Source: Pseudophaeomoniella oleicola (lineage: Eukaryota; Ascomycota; Eurotiomycetes; Phaeomoniellales; Phaeomoniellaceae). Taken from it: a stretch of DNA of 64,000 nucleotides. Positions 23,390-34,219 of the stretch are shown here, piece after piece. Within the stretch, counting starts at the first letter, position 1. Each line of letters opens with the position of its first letter. The DNA lies in the NCBI GenBank assembly GCA_003868215.1, contig QWDQ01000001.1, positions 124,001-188,000 on the forward strand. Direction: 5' to 3'. The notes below the pieces were generated by a model that saw only the letters and a list, made by a program, of their open reading frames with translations, was not told the DNA's origin and ran no database searches. The position numbers were made by a program, and so were the translations under genes.

Positions 23390-23539
23390 ATGGTCCAACG
23401 AAACTACGTAATCGCCATCATCGTGCTCGTCCTCTTCTTCATCCTTGCCGTCGTCGGTTTCGCCATCTACGTCGTCCAGAACAAGATCAGCCTGTTCAGC
23501 AAACGCGTGAGAGACGAAGAGGAAGACGAAGAAGACTGA
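23390..23539 (+). CDS. 49-residue single-pass membrane micropeptide
   Basis: The peptide begins MVQRNYVIAIIVLVLFFILA and continues VVGFAIYVVQNKISLFSKR, then ends in an acidic tail (VRDEEEDEED). The hydrophobic segment spans about residues 7-29, enough for one membrane helix, with basic residues just after it. The context CACAAAATGG is good for initiation. The reverse-strand frame here is rich in polycysteine and acidic runs and looks like its shadow. I do not recognise the family. Alternatives are the last exon of a longer gene or a signal-anchor fragment, but no acceptor or upstream exon is evident. A GTGAGAG inside the ORF could serve as a donor, so a spliced form is possible. Confidence 0.62.
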   Translation: MVQRNYVIAIIVLVLFFILAVVGFAIYVVQNKISLFSKRVRDEEEDEED

Positions 23540-23904
23540 ACTTTTGTACTCAATTTTTTTTATTATAACTTTTCTTGTTACATATAAAGAGAGACGAATA
23601 ATGACGCATGCAATGCAATGCTTGCAATTTTGGCAGTTCAAGGAGGAGCCGAGGGTCTGACTGCATGGACATCGATGAAATCAACCAACTAACTAAACAA
23701 ACAACGAACGGGAAAAAAAGGGGGAGATGATATCAACCTTTGCATCATTATTATCATCATCATCAGGAGCGACAACAATTTGACGAATTTGGGACATGGG
23801 AAATACGGGAAACTGGGATAGGATCATTTTGGCGCACATGGGAATGACTTTTTCTTTATATCTGTTCTATATCTCCTTGTTGATTATTCAATCTTCTTTT
23901 TGAG

Positions 23905-23941
<37 letters not shown>

Positions 23942-24650
23942 GTGGGAAGTAAGTAACATTGATCATGATATATACCCCTTTACCTGCTTGCTTTGCATAC
24001 CTAAGAGGTATCTATCTATCTATTTATGTACTCGAATTTGACAATGGGTTTCTTGGACGAAATCTGCATATCTCTCTGCTTTTGATATTTCTGGTCGCCC
24101 GTAACGTGACGTCCATTCCAACGAATACATCGCCAATCCACTGTTTTCCTCCCTACCATCGTCTCCCTCTTCGCTCCGGATTCTTCTTCCTCTATTTGCG
24201 AGGGTGATGATTCGCACCTGGAACGCGTGGGGGTGTATTTCCTCTTACTTTCGCCCTCCCTGCTGGCTTCTTCAGGTTCTCGGTGAATACTTAGAGACGA
24301 TCATAGTCCTTCTTTCACGGCGGTGGAGATTATCGTGCCATAGGGTGAGATATTTCGAAGCAGTAGAGGAAGTTTCCGTTCAATGCAAGGGTCGAGGAAC
24401 GACGCTGCAGCGTTGAGAGGCGGAAACGATCTTCTGAACAGACATGACCATGATCCGGGGTCCAGTTTCTCGCTGATCTTGGGCCTGATTTCACTTCCCA
24501 TGGAGATTTTGCTCGAAGCATGTATGAGTGACGCTCACGTAATCAGGTGACCTCGGTCCTGGATCTCGTAGACACCACTGCCAGGAATGACTCTCTCTTG
24601 CCAACCAATGGCATGATTCCTTGTATCTCCTCCATTGCGACTGAGTCCAT
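23540..24650. other. Intergenic with (GA)n
   Basis: No gene is seen. A (GA)15 run is listed separately. The region holds the 3' UTRs of the micropeptide (+) and the C2HC protein (-), which converge here. Confidence 0.45.
23911..23939 (+). repeat. (GA)n microsatellite
   Basis: About 15 perfect GA units. Confidence 0.9.
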
Positions 24651-26347
24651 TCATCTAGCATCTCGCCCACGATTATCTTCACGTCCAGACGTGGCTGCAC
24701 GCTGCCCTTGAGCTGACTGTGGCGCCTGCGAGTCGGAACGCCGTGCAACAGGGTCCGAGATTGATCCCTGCTGACGACCGAAGTTGATATCCAGGTCAGG
24801 TTGGCCATGCCCATCATTTACTCCCCCATTGGCACGTCGAGATCTCTTTCTCGGTGGACCTCGGTCCTGTTGTATACTCGACGGAGACTCTCGTTGAGCA
24901 AGTCGCGGTGTGCCCCTTGGTGAGGCTGCTAATGATGGTCTGGTAGAAGCTGAATCGGTTGGAATCCTTGCTGAAGCAGCCATTCCCAACCGCCGGGCTG
25001 CATCTTCGGTGACAACTCGTTTCCACTTTTGGACGAGATTGTCATAATCCCAATACGATTCTAGAGAAGCGTCCTGACCAATACCGGCTGTGGAGACCTC
25101 TTGTAGAATGTTTGACGCCTCTTTGGAGAAAGTTCGGCGTTCAGGTGGAAAAAGAGCGAACTCTCGAGGCCATTGGCATTTGCTGAGAAACTCTACCTGT
25201 GCTTCGAGACGACGGGACTCTTGTTCTACACGATGCAGCCGTTCCTCGGTCTCTTTGCGTCGAGTGGTTTCCTGTGCAAAAGCTTTCAGGAGTTCTAGCC
25301 GCCATTGTTCCCTCTTGACTTCGATTGGTTGTATTATCCACTTTTGATATACTATCTGAAGATGCTGTTTAGCCATGTCCATATGTTGCTTTGATACATC
25401 TTGTGCTATATCACTTGAAGACTCTTCTGTAGACGCTTCGTTCTGCGGCATATGCGTCACTTGCCAGCGGTCAATGACCTCCTTAATTTTAGCCTTCAGA
25501 GGGTGAATGTTGTCCATCCCTGGAGGCTCAATCGGAACCGTGTCCGGTGTTGAAAAAACCTGGCTGGAAAAGAGTGAGGGAGCAATGGGTAATAGTAGTA
25601 AGCATAGAGAGGGGTATGATTGAGCTTGAAAGTCGAAATCGAACGGGGATGGTAGCAGCCTCGTACGCGCACTGAATGAAGTGAGCTTTAAGATATCATA
25701 CGAGCTTCTTCGGCCTTACCTGGCAGCTTGGACAGTATCAAGAACCTCTCGTAAGGCAAGCTCCAATGCTCGAATAGTTTCTTTGTCGGGAGTATCAGAT
25801 CTCATTGGCGACTCTAGATTGATCGTAGATCTCCTTGGGACAGTTGTAGGTATCGCGACTGGTGCTGGAGAGTCGGTACTTGGTATATCGTTGATGACGC
25901 CAGTATTCTGCCAGGTCATAGCATTCAACAACACCTTCAACTCCTTTGGGCGTTTATCTTCGAAAGGAATCTCAAGCGTCGGACCTTTGCGCGTACTTTG
26001 GGAGGGCTGTTGGTCTTCAAGCTCTGTGTCTTCCGTAGGTTGCCTAGCCTGGGAGTTTCTGGCCTGTCTGCGCGTGATACCTGCTCGCATTCTCTTGATT
26101 TCGTCAACATTGTGTACGCCATCAGGCTTCTTCTTGCTTATGAATTGATCAAGATGCCGGCCCAAGGACGACGAGGTGAATGCCTGGCGATCGTTAGTAC
26201 TGTGCATAGTTGCGCTTTGAAACAGCATGAAAATACCTGTCCACAGAATTTGCATGTGCGATCTTTCAATGATGACGGCTTCGCATGAGGCGTGCCGCCT
26301 CCACTGACAGAGGCGTCTGGGGAATCCGTCGCAGGCGTTGCCACCAT
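24651..26347 (-). CDS. Fungal C2HC zinc-finger coiled-coil protein, unknown function
   Basis: Three exons, 26347-26237, 26183-25720 and 25563-24651, give 495 residues. The exon 1/2 junction completes a zinc finger: CKFCGQ joins AFTSSSLGRHLDQFISKKK, a C-x2-C...H...C/H-like motif. Next comes DGVHNVDEIKRMRAGITRRQ, a highly conserved block of this fungal family. A central region carries ALELALREVLDTVQAA. A long coiled coil follows (about residues 270-370; RRKETEERLHRVEQESRRLE), then a PREFALFPPERR motif and a basic, disordered tail (PPRKRSRRAN) that may act as a nuclear localisation signal. Function is unknown; nuclear location is an inference. Upstream of the finger a Ser/Pro-rich N-terminus has no domain. 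Confidence 0.82.
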
Positions 26348-27091
26348 GTTGTAAATGTTGACGGCGGTCGTACTTGGGTCAGCGATGTGCGCCTTCTCTT
26401 GCCCATCCTAGGGTAAGCAGAGGACAATTAGCACATGAATCCCCGACTCCTGCTGGTCAAAGAACCGGCTTGGGCATTGCATCATATTTCGAGGCGCATT
26501 GCGTGGTGGTTGAAGCTGAAAGCTAATATTTGCGGATGAGTATCGTAGTGATCTCGATTCTACCCGGAATTTACAAGTCTACCTGTTGGCCATCCCACAC
26601 GAGCGCATCATTAATGATTCAATGTCTCCTTTGGATATTCTATCATACAAATACCTGCCTAAGATGAGCAAAATCACTCTGCAAGGATAGCAGGCACTCA
26701 TAGTACGGAACTACGCCTTGAAAAGTACTGACAATAAATGCATTGTTGTGATGACATGTCCTACTCCTGTAAGTCACGATCTAACAAAGTGTCGCCTCGT
26801 CAAGTCGTCGATGGCATCCTCTTCCAAGTCCCGAGTACACCCTGATGCTTCCATCCAACGTCAGATCGTACAATGGACGATAGAGTCCATACAGTAGCAT
26901 CACCCTTACAAGTATGCTCCCTGTTCCTATCATCGGCGGTGAGCCACAAGCCATCTTCTGGCGCACTATCCGGAGAGCCTCTTGAAAGCTTTAGCGGCCT
27001 GAGCTTGCAATTTCCTCCCCACAAGTGTCGCTGGTGGCATGGATGCAGTCTGGCATAAGACGCAATGCATCTCATCCTAGGTAAACAGGTT
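26348..27091. other. Intergenic, C2HC gene promoter and lsm12 3' side
   Basis: No gene, tRNA or repeat is recognisable here. Confidence 0.45.
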
Positions 27092-27950
27092 TCAGCCTCC
27101 TTTGCGCTGGCCGTTGATGTTTGTGGATGGTGCGCCGACTTTGCTTAGGTTGACGCTTGCTCGACGAAGCTCGAGTTTCTGCTTCTCCATCTCAAGCTGT
27201 AGGGATAGGTCAGTGTCATGCTATGCTAGTATACATGTAGTTCGATCTCACCACTTTGCGAACTCTGTGGACTGCGGAACCGCTGACGGAGTCGTTCAAT
27301 GCCTTGCAATCTTCTAGCCCATATGGCTTGCGAATTATAACGCTCTCGCTGATGACCATGTCCTGGCCTTCCCACCGGCCGGGCATGGTGCGTGTCAAAG
27401 CATTGAATATATCCTGCGCTTCAGATGTCACGCCTTTGCCACGTCTTGATTCCTGCTCTTTTAGACGACGGATGGCGGCATCCTCCCGTCCTCTGAAGCT
27501 CTGGGGTGCGATAGGAGCGATCTGAGGTATTGCGCTGGCGAAGGACGTCTCTCCATTTGCCTTTGGTAGGGATACGATAGTGAATGACTGTAAGCGCGAG
27601 ACCGGAATGATCTGATAGTCACCAGTAGCTGCACTAGCAGCTGCTGTATTGATGACTATTAGATTTGTGATTGGATCTGCCGTAAACAGTGTGCCTTCGT
27701 GAGTAGCAGCTGCGGGAGCGCTCGTGGTAATGCGGACCCTAGGGAGACAATGTCAGATATGACCTTGATATTCTCAATGCTGTTCCATGCACTTCGGATT
27801 GGCCCTGGCCGTATGAAAACACACTCACTGTGAACCAATCGCTGCGCTGAGAGCAGTCTCCAGCGGCACCGTGTTCGGAGTAGGAGTAGTAGTGGGAAGC
27901 GCAACAGCTGGCTTGGGCGCTGCACTCTGTCGCTTCGAATCCGAAGTCAT
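27092..27950 (-). CDS. lsm12: Lsm12 homologue
   Basis: This is an Lsm12-type RNA-associated protein (Pbp1/ataxin-2 partner in yeast; involved in RNA processing and translation control). Three exons, 27950-27829, 27738-27252 and 27196-27092, give 237 residues. The N-terminal Lsm fold includes LETALSAAIGSQVRITT and EGTLFTADPITNLIVINTA. The anticodon-binding-like domain carries GVTSEAQDIFNALTRTMPGR and VISESVIIRKPYGLEDCK. The C-terminus is a short charged helix (VLEMEKQKLELRRASVNL). The exon junctions recreate the expected Lsm strand order. Confidence 0.92.
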
Positions 27951-28561
27951 ATTGGTGGCTGCGTGACCACCAACACGGTGATTGATTTTCCTCAGTGACA
28001 AGCACTGAGGTGTCCGATGATCTTCTTAGGAGCTGTACCTCTTTCGCCTTTCACACTTGTTACGCGACCAATGTAATATGGACAGAACCATGAAAGAACA
28101 CCACCTCACAAGAGAGGGGTTACAGGAAAGAGGAAATATCAGTCGACCGATCAGATTGTATTGCTGGACAGGATGGTAGGACAAATGGTGCACCAAGACA
28201 CTGGCGAACAAGCTCCCGAGACTTTCGGCTGAGTCAAGCGCAACGCGCCGCATCGACTATTAAATTAAGGGACTTAAAAACATCCAATCAAACCCCAACC
28301 CATCGTACCACAAGGCCGAGTAACACCACTTTTGCAATTTCTATCCTAAATTCAGGCTTCATTTTCTCTATCGCGTTCATTATTAGACTTTTGCCAGAAG
28401 GCTATGGTATCCTATTTAGGTACATATCACTTAAGGTGGGAGTATAAACATGATCCTCTCTGGTGAGTCCTCTCACAACTCGAGATAGACAACGCAATGA
28501 CCGATCAACTCGTGGATGCAGAGTAAAGAATCGGACATCGGCTGGGGAGCGATTTCTGGAT
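27951..28561. other. Intergenic, lsm12 promoter and gnd1 3' side
   Basis: Both neighbours lie on the minus strand. Nothing beyond AT-rich promoter and UTR sequence is seen. Confidence 0.45.
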
Positions 28562-30415
28562 TTAAGCGTTGTATGTTGAAGCAGAGACATTGCCACCTCT
28601 GCCGGTCCAGTTGACGTGGATGTTGTCACCTTCTGGGTACTTCTTGCTGGCGTACTCCGGCTTGATTCTAAAGGTGTGAGCACCAAAGTAGTCACGCTGG
28701 GCTTGCAACAGGTTGGCTGGCAAGTCCTTGGTGCGGTAGCCGTCGAAGAAGCTCAGCGCAGTGCTGAAAGCAGGGGTTGGAATACCCCAGAGGGCACCCT
28801 TGCTGACAATATCTCTCCATCCTGGTTGAGCGTGGTGGATGGCCTTGTTGAAGAAATCATCGAAGAGGAGATTCTCAAGATCTGGGTTGTTACGGTAGGC
28901 ATTGGTAATATCCTTCAAGAAGACTGAACGGATAATGCAGCCACCACGCCACATAAGAGCAATGGATGGCTTGTTGAGCTTCCACTTGTATTCCTTGGCA
29001 GCCTGTCGAAATGTCAGAGATTAGTAGGACAAAAAAGGGACCTCCCGCTTACATTTTGGATCAACATGAAACCTTGGCAATACGAAATGATCTTTGAGGC
29101 ATAGAGGGCTTGCTCGAGGTTGGCCAAGACCTCTTCCTTGTCTCCGGTGAATTTTGGAGTAGGTCCATCGAGAACCTTCGAGGCCCGTACACGTTCTGGC
29201 TTGATGGAACTCAAGCAACGAGCAAAGACAGCTTCACCAATTAAGGTGACGGGCATGCCGAGATCAAGGGCGTTGATAGCAGTCCATTTGCCGGTACCTT
29301 TTTGACCAGCAGAGTCCATGATCTTCTCAACCAATGGAGAGCCATCGTCGTCCTCAAATGCCAGAACATCTCGGGTGATCTCAATCAGGAATGAATCCAA
29401 GACACCCTTGTTCCACTTGGCGAATACCTCGGACATCTCCTTAGGTGTCAAGCCCAGTCCACGCTTCATGATATCGTATGCCTGTCCGCTTGTGAGTTCA
29501 TGAACAATGTTGTCAAGAAAGAGGGATGCCAACCTCAGAGATAAGCTGCATGTCACCATATTCGATACCATTGTGAACCATCTTGACGTAGTGGCCGGCA
29601 CCCTCGTCACCGACCCAGTCACAGCAAGCCTCCCCGTCACTCTTGGCAGCAATGCTTTGGAAGACGTCCTTGATGTATGGCCAGGCCTCTTCGTTACCAC
29701 CAGGCATCAAACTTGGGCCGTAACGAGCACCTTCTTCACCACCAGAAACACCAGTACCGACAAATCGGATACCTTTCTCAGCAAGATACTTCGAACGACG
29801 GTTGGAGTCTGGGTAGTGAGAGTTACCACCATCAATGATGATATCACCCTTCTCAACGAAAGGTAGGAGTGCTTCAATGAAGTCATCGACGGCTTTTCCA
29901 GCCTGAACGAGAAGCATCATTCTCCTTGGCGTCTTGAGCTTGGAGACAAACTCCTCAATGGAGTGTGCGCCGATGACTGACTTGCCTATACTATTTGTGA
30001 GCCGGGCCTTGTTCCACTGATATATCTTCGATATGTCGACATACCCTTGGCTTCATTCTCGATGAAACGGTCGACCTTGGCAACGGTACGGTTGAAGGCG
30101 ATGACAGTGAAACCGTGGTCGGCAGCATTGAGAATCAGGTTTTGACCCATAACGGCCAAACCAATGAGACCAAAGTCTCCACTGGGATGAGACTGCGCAG
30201 TAAAGCCGGCAGTGATGCCAGCCAGGCGCGCACTAAGTTAGCTCAAAGGTCCTGTCAATTTGGCGCATCGCGGTGATGGGGTCAGAGAGAAGAGGATCGG
30301 AGGTACGATTGGGAAGAAGGGTTGGCGCAGCATGTCGAATACGCATGCGGTATGAGAGAGGAATTTCTCCAGGTTCTAGAGAGTAGATCACTTACACTGC
30401 TTTTGAGTCGGACAT
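28562..30415 (-). CDS. gnd1: 6-phosphogluconate dehydrogenase (decarboxylating)
   Basis: This enzyme oxidises 6-phosphogluconate with NADP to ribulose 5-phosphate, CO2 and NADPH, the third step of the oxidative pentose phosphate pathway, in the cytosol. Five exons give 509 residues: 30415-30396, 30232-30045, 29985-29534, 29481-29053 and 29002-28562. The nucleotide fold has [15 protein letters not shown]; the active site has [33 protein letters not shown] and [12 protein letters not shown] (catalytic Lys and His-Asn). The C-terminus ends in the family signature [21 protein letters not shown] ~27-residue N-terminal extension before GDFGLIG makes it slightly longer than usual. Confidence 0.97.
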
Positions 30416-31926
30416 GGTGATGGTTTCGTTTGTGGTGGGGTAGTGGTTACTGAGACGTGCAAGTTGAATCTGATTACTTTCGCACAAAGCCTGCAAATGC
30501 TGCAAGTCCGGTGTACGAAAAGTATTGGAGTTCTTGACGAAGAGAGAAAGATGAAGATGTTATAGGATTTGGTAGAGGAAAGGGAAAAGAGAAAGAGAAA
30601 GAATTAAGAAGTACGGCCGATGATGAAGCCGTGAAATTGACGCAGAGTCTGTTACACTGGTTACAGCCTCTTTTCGGGAGGGGCAATTTGCGATACAGCG
30701 ATGATACAATTACTAGGCGGCATGGTGGGGCATTAACCATTCTTCATACCTGCCATGCAACGTAAGAGAAAGGGAAACGGGTGTAACCATTGAAATCCGA
30801 TTGGGTATTATCTTGTATTGTATTGTATTTGTATGGTTGATTAGTCACTCGCTCCTCTCAGATTGGAGGGGCACATCGAAACAGATCCTGTGATCTCTTT
30901 GACGAGTGCTTAGTCGTACCTGTCAGTATAGCGGTCTCTACTACGTAGTGCATGACGTTTGAACACTACATGTGAAGACGTGTGTCATTGACAAGTCAGC
31001 GGAATATGTAGAGTCCGAAGACAAGCACTTTTACGATTGCTACGCTTGTTGGCTGGATTGGTGGTTTGTACGAGGATAAGGGACTGTTCAGAGTCGTGCA
31101 ATCACATACCTAGTATGTACGGTATGTGTTTCTCAACACTGGCTGCTGTTACTTTGAGTGTGCACCTGAAAGCGTCATCGTGCTTTTGACTTGTAGAAAT
31201 TGACCATCGCATCCCGTGGTTAGGTTCAGGGTAAACAGGATGTCAGTTGCCGCCGAGCTGACTGCAGTGATTAATCCCATAACCGGACATCCCGGCTTCA
31301 CCCACCTTACTGTACAATAAAAGTCGGCCACTGGAATCTCAGACGCTTCTCGAATCTCAGACGCTTCTCGGATGAATCGCACTGCAGCCCGAAAGTTGAC
31401 TATGGCGATTACGAATCTCTGTTGTCCGCTGGGCGCCGGTACGGTAAGGTAGGTATTGATACCGTTGTGTGTTTCGCTCGCTCAAGCTCAAGCTCGCCGG
31501 AGAAAGTCTTGCGGAGTGGGAGCCTCGATACAAAGATCGTAAATTACAAGGGCCCAAAATGGAGGGAAATTACGTCAGCAGAGGTCACGTGAATTGGATT
31601 TATTAGCTTCCAATCATGTGCGCCATAACAGGGAAGAACAAGAGAGTGCTTCGACCAAAGACCAGCGTATATTGAGTATTCTGTGTTGCATTCCAACGTC
31701 ATCATCCAACGTTCAGCTTGTCGCCCTTGTAGAGCCTTTCAGACGTGTTGCATCGAAGACTATTACTACTTTCTATCGTTTCGCGACGTGTTACACAAGT
31801 GAAATAGCGTTCGGTAGGACGCTGTCTTTAATTTTTGGGATTTGGTGACAAGGTTGTCGAAGCACGTCAGGTACGTTTTCGTATGCTGTCGCATACCACT
31901 GCCTCCAAGTCGACCACCAGTTCATC
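30416..31926. promoter_or_regulatory. Divergent region gnd1/RBM42-like gene
   Basis: The region separates divergent genes and holds both promoters. A perfect tandem duplication of 18 bases (GAATCTCAGACGCTTCTC) lies at 31334-31369. A TATTG pentamer repeat is near 30817. No gene is seen. Confidence 0.5.
31334..31369 (+). repeat. 18-base perfect tandem duplication
   Basis: Two identical adjacent copies of GAATCTCAGACGCTTCTC, about 560 bases upstream of the RBM42-like start. Confidence 0.85.
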
Positions 31927-32982
31927 ATGTCATATCCACCACCTCCAGGACTAAATTCTACGGCGACCGACCCTTCACCTCATTCGTCTCTGCCTCCCCG
32001 ACCACCCCCGTCAGCGGCAGGCTCTGCATCGTTCAAATCAGCATTTTCGTCTGCTCCTACACCTGCGTATTCAGCACCTGGGGTGAGTAGCTATGGCGGC
32101 GCTAGAACTGGTACCCCAGCAGGCGGCTATAGCGCCTTCACAACTTTTGCACCTAGGTCGGTAGCGAGTCCTGCAACTCGCAGCAATGCCACCACTCCCA
32201 CATATTCATCAGCACCATCTTACAGCAACGCACCTCAAATTACCTCGCAGGCCGGCGCCGGCTACGGTGCCACCACATTCAATTCACAAGCATACGCAGC
32301 CCCATCAATACAGAACCCTTTCCCCCAACCTGGCCAGGCACCAGCGGCTGGTTATGGCGCGCAAGGTCCCAGTTACGATCCCGACATTGAAGCTCAGATT
32401 GCTCAGTGGCAATCTGCTTATGTGAGTAAAGATGACAACTCCAAAACCGCTGTCAAGAAAGACCCAGTCCCAAGTGCAGGCCCTATCCGGAGTAGTATCG
32501 CGACCCCTGACACTACTGCCGCTAAGACGGTTGTCCGTTCTGGAGGAGGTCAGACCTGGCAAGATCAGTCACTGCTTGAGTGGGATCCTGCACATTTCCG
32601 ACTGTTCGTCGGGAATCTTGCTGGTGAGGTCACAGATGAGTCACTCCTCAAAGCCTTTTCAAAATATCCATCCGTACAGAAAGCTAGGGTTATCCGAGAC
32701 AAGCGTACCACAAAGAGCAAAGGCTATGGATTTGTCAGTTTTAGTAACGGAGATGAATACTTCCAAGCTGCGAGAGATATGCAAGGGAAGTACATTGGAA
32801 GTCATCCAGTGTTGCTGAGGAGAAGTACGACGGAAATCAAGCCGACAGCTGCGGGAAGAGGGGGTCATAAGGGAAAGGGCAATGGGAGAGGTGGAGGCGG
32901 CGGTGCAGGAGGCAAAGTCGTCCATGGTGGGATCGAGAAAAAGAACCCGAAGACGAAGGGTGGGCTGAAGCTGCTGGGCTGA
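31927..32982 (+). CDS. RBM42-like single-RRM RNA-binding protein
   Basis: An intronless gene of 351 residues. The N-terminal ~170 residues are disordered, rich in Pro, Ser, Ala and Tyr. Next come YDPDIEAQIAQWQSAY and WQDQSLLEWDPAHFRLFVGN, the conserved lead-in of RBM42-type proteins. The RRM has RNP2 (RLFVGNL) and RNP1 (KGYGFVSF) at about residues 225-300. The C-terminus is Gly/Arg/Lys-rich with GRGGGGGAGGK and ends NPKTKGGLKLLG. The likely role is in splicing or mRNA handling, by family. Confidence 0.9.
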   Translation: MSYPPPPGLNSTATDPSPHSSLPPRPPPSAAGSASFKSAFSSAPTPAYSAPGVSSYGGARTGTPAGGYSAFTTFAPRSVASPATRSNATTPTYSSAPSYSNAPQITSQAGAGYGATTFNSQAYAAPSIQNPFPQPGQAPAAGYGAQGPSYDPDIEAQIAQWQSAYVSKDDNSKTAVKKDPVPSAGPIRSSIATPDTTAAKTVVRSGGGQTWQDQSLLEWDPAHFRLFVGNLAGEVTDESLLKAFSKYPSVQKARVIRDKRTTKSKGYGFVSFSNGDEYFQAARDMQGKYIGSHPVLLRRSTTEIKPTAAGRGGHKGKGNGRGGGGGAGGKVVHGGIEKKNPKTKGGLKLLG

Positions 32983-34219
32983 AGATTTGCTACCACTACT
33001 GCTTCCCGCCAAGCTCAGATGTCATCGGTGCTTCATTTCAGAGTCGCTCGAGGCTATTATCAGCATGCTACCGCAGCAATGGTCACTGATTCGTATCTAC
33101 ATATCGAAGGGCTCGTAAAGAGCTTCAAGAGCCACGATCCCTGTTAAGGATTTGCACTTCAAAGGTAGTCGACTCGAAAATAGCTCTGTGCCCGGAAACG
33201 TGCGCCGTCTTTGACACCTTGCGACAGAGCATTCGCGAATGCGGCATTCATAAGACTTGAACCGTACCGCACCCAGCATCTCCAGCTCCTAAGCGGACGA
33301 GATGATATCCAATAGCTATGTCGACTTATCCTACGAGGTTCAGTGGAAGTTGAAATATGACTCTTTTCTGACCCGAAGACGCAGTCTCCTCATCTAGCTT
33401 CCCGTTACCAGCTCTCCGCAACGAGTCGTGAAGGCTCTTCGATTAGGAACGGACGTGGTCTAATCTATGGAAATTCGCAGGGCCCATTTCGATGAAATCT
33501 TTCTTCTTTCAAAGCGCAGAAACAGAAGCGTTCAGTATCAATCAATACCCACAATTCTCACTTATAACATTGCAGGTTTTGCATGAGACCTCCTCTTTTG
33601 TAACTATCGAAAGTGACCTCGTTTTCTTTTTCTTTTTCTTTCTCCCACCCAACGAAAGCATATCTGTAATGCGTATTTCTCGGCCTTTTGATAAATGCCA
33701 TCTATCTACATGCCGAGGTGGATGTCGACAATCTCTATTGTGTCTTTTCTTATGTTAGATTCCTTTTTATGGACAAATTGACTGACCTCATCTATGGAAC
33801 GTGTGGATTGAAATGCGAAGCAAAGTGAGGCAATTGCAGTGGAAGTCGAAGTGGAGGATTTACTATATTGTAAAGAATCTTTCGTCCGATCTTGATTCTC
33901 ACTGATTGACTGGACTAAAATGATCACTATTAGAGAATATGTAAACAGATAGATAGATAGATACCTTAGATAAATTTGGGAATAGAGGAGAAGAAGAAGA
34001 GAGACAGAATTGATTCTCCCTTTTTTTTGCCCCGTTTTTTTTTTTATGCTATCTTTTTTTCATTTGCTATATACCTATTTGCCGACCGAAACGAATCAAA
34101 ACCAAATTCTACCGATACAGAAGAGAAAAGAACGAGTGAAATAAAGGGAAAGAGGAGAGGAGAGAGCCACCAGACCGGGACCAGCCCAGATCTATACGAA
34201 TGGGGTTGGACGAGTATCT
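32983..34219. other. Convergent intergenic region
   Basis: This lies between the RBM42-like gene (+) and the repeat protein (-). At 33674-33688 is TTTCTCGGCCTTTTG, identical to part of U2 snRNA, inside an inverted repeat (CTCGGC...GCCGAG); the rest of U2 is absent. T-rich runs occur near 34011-34070. No gene is seen. Confidence 0.4.

Noticed and set aside
23321-23641. Minus-strand frame with polycysteine and acidic runs
   Set aside because: The runs are reverse complements of the AAC microsatellite and the micropeptide coding sequence; no domain is seen.
33670-33690. U2 snRNA gene
   Set aside because: Only 15 bases match; the branch-point-recognition and Sm-site regions of U2 are absent.
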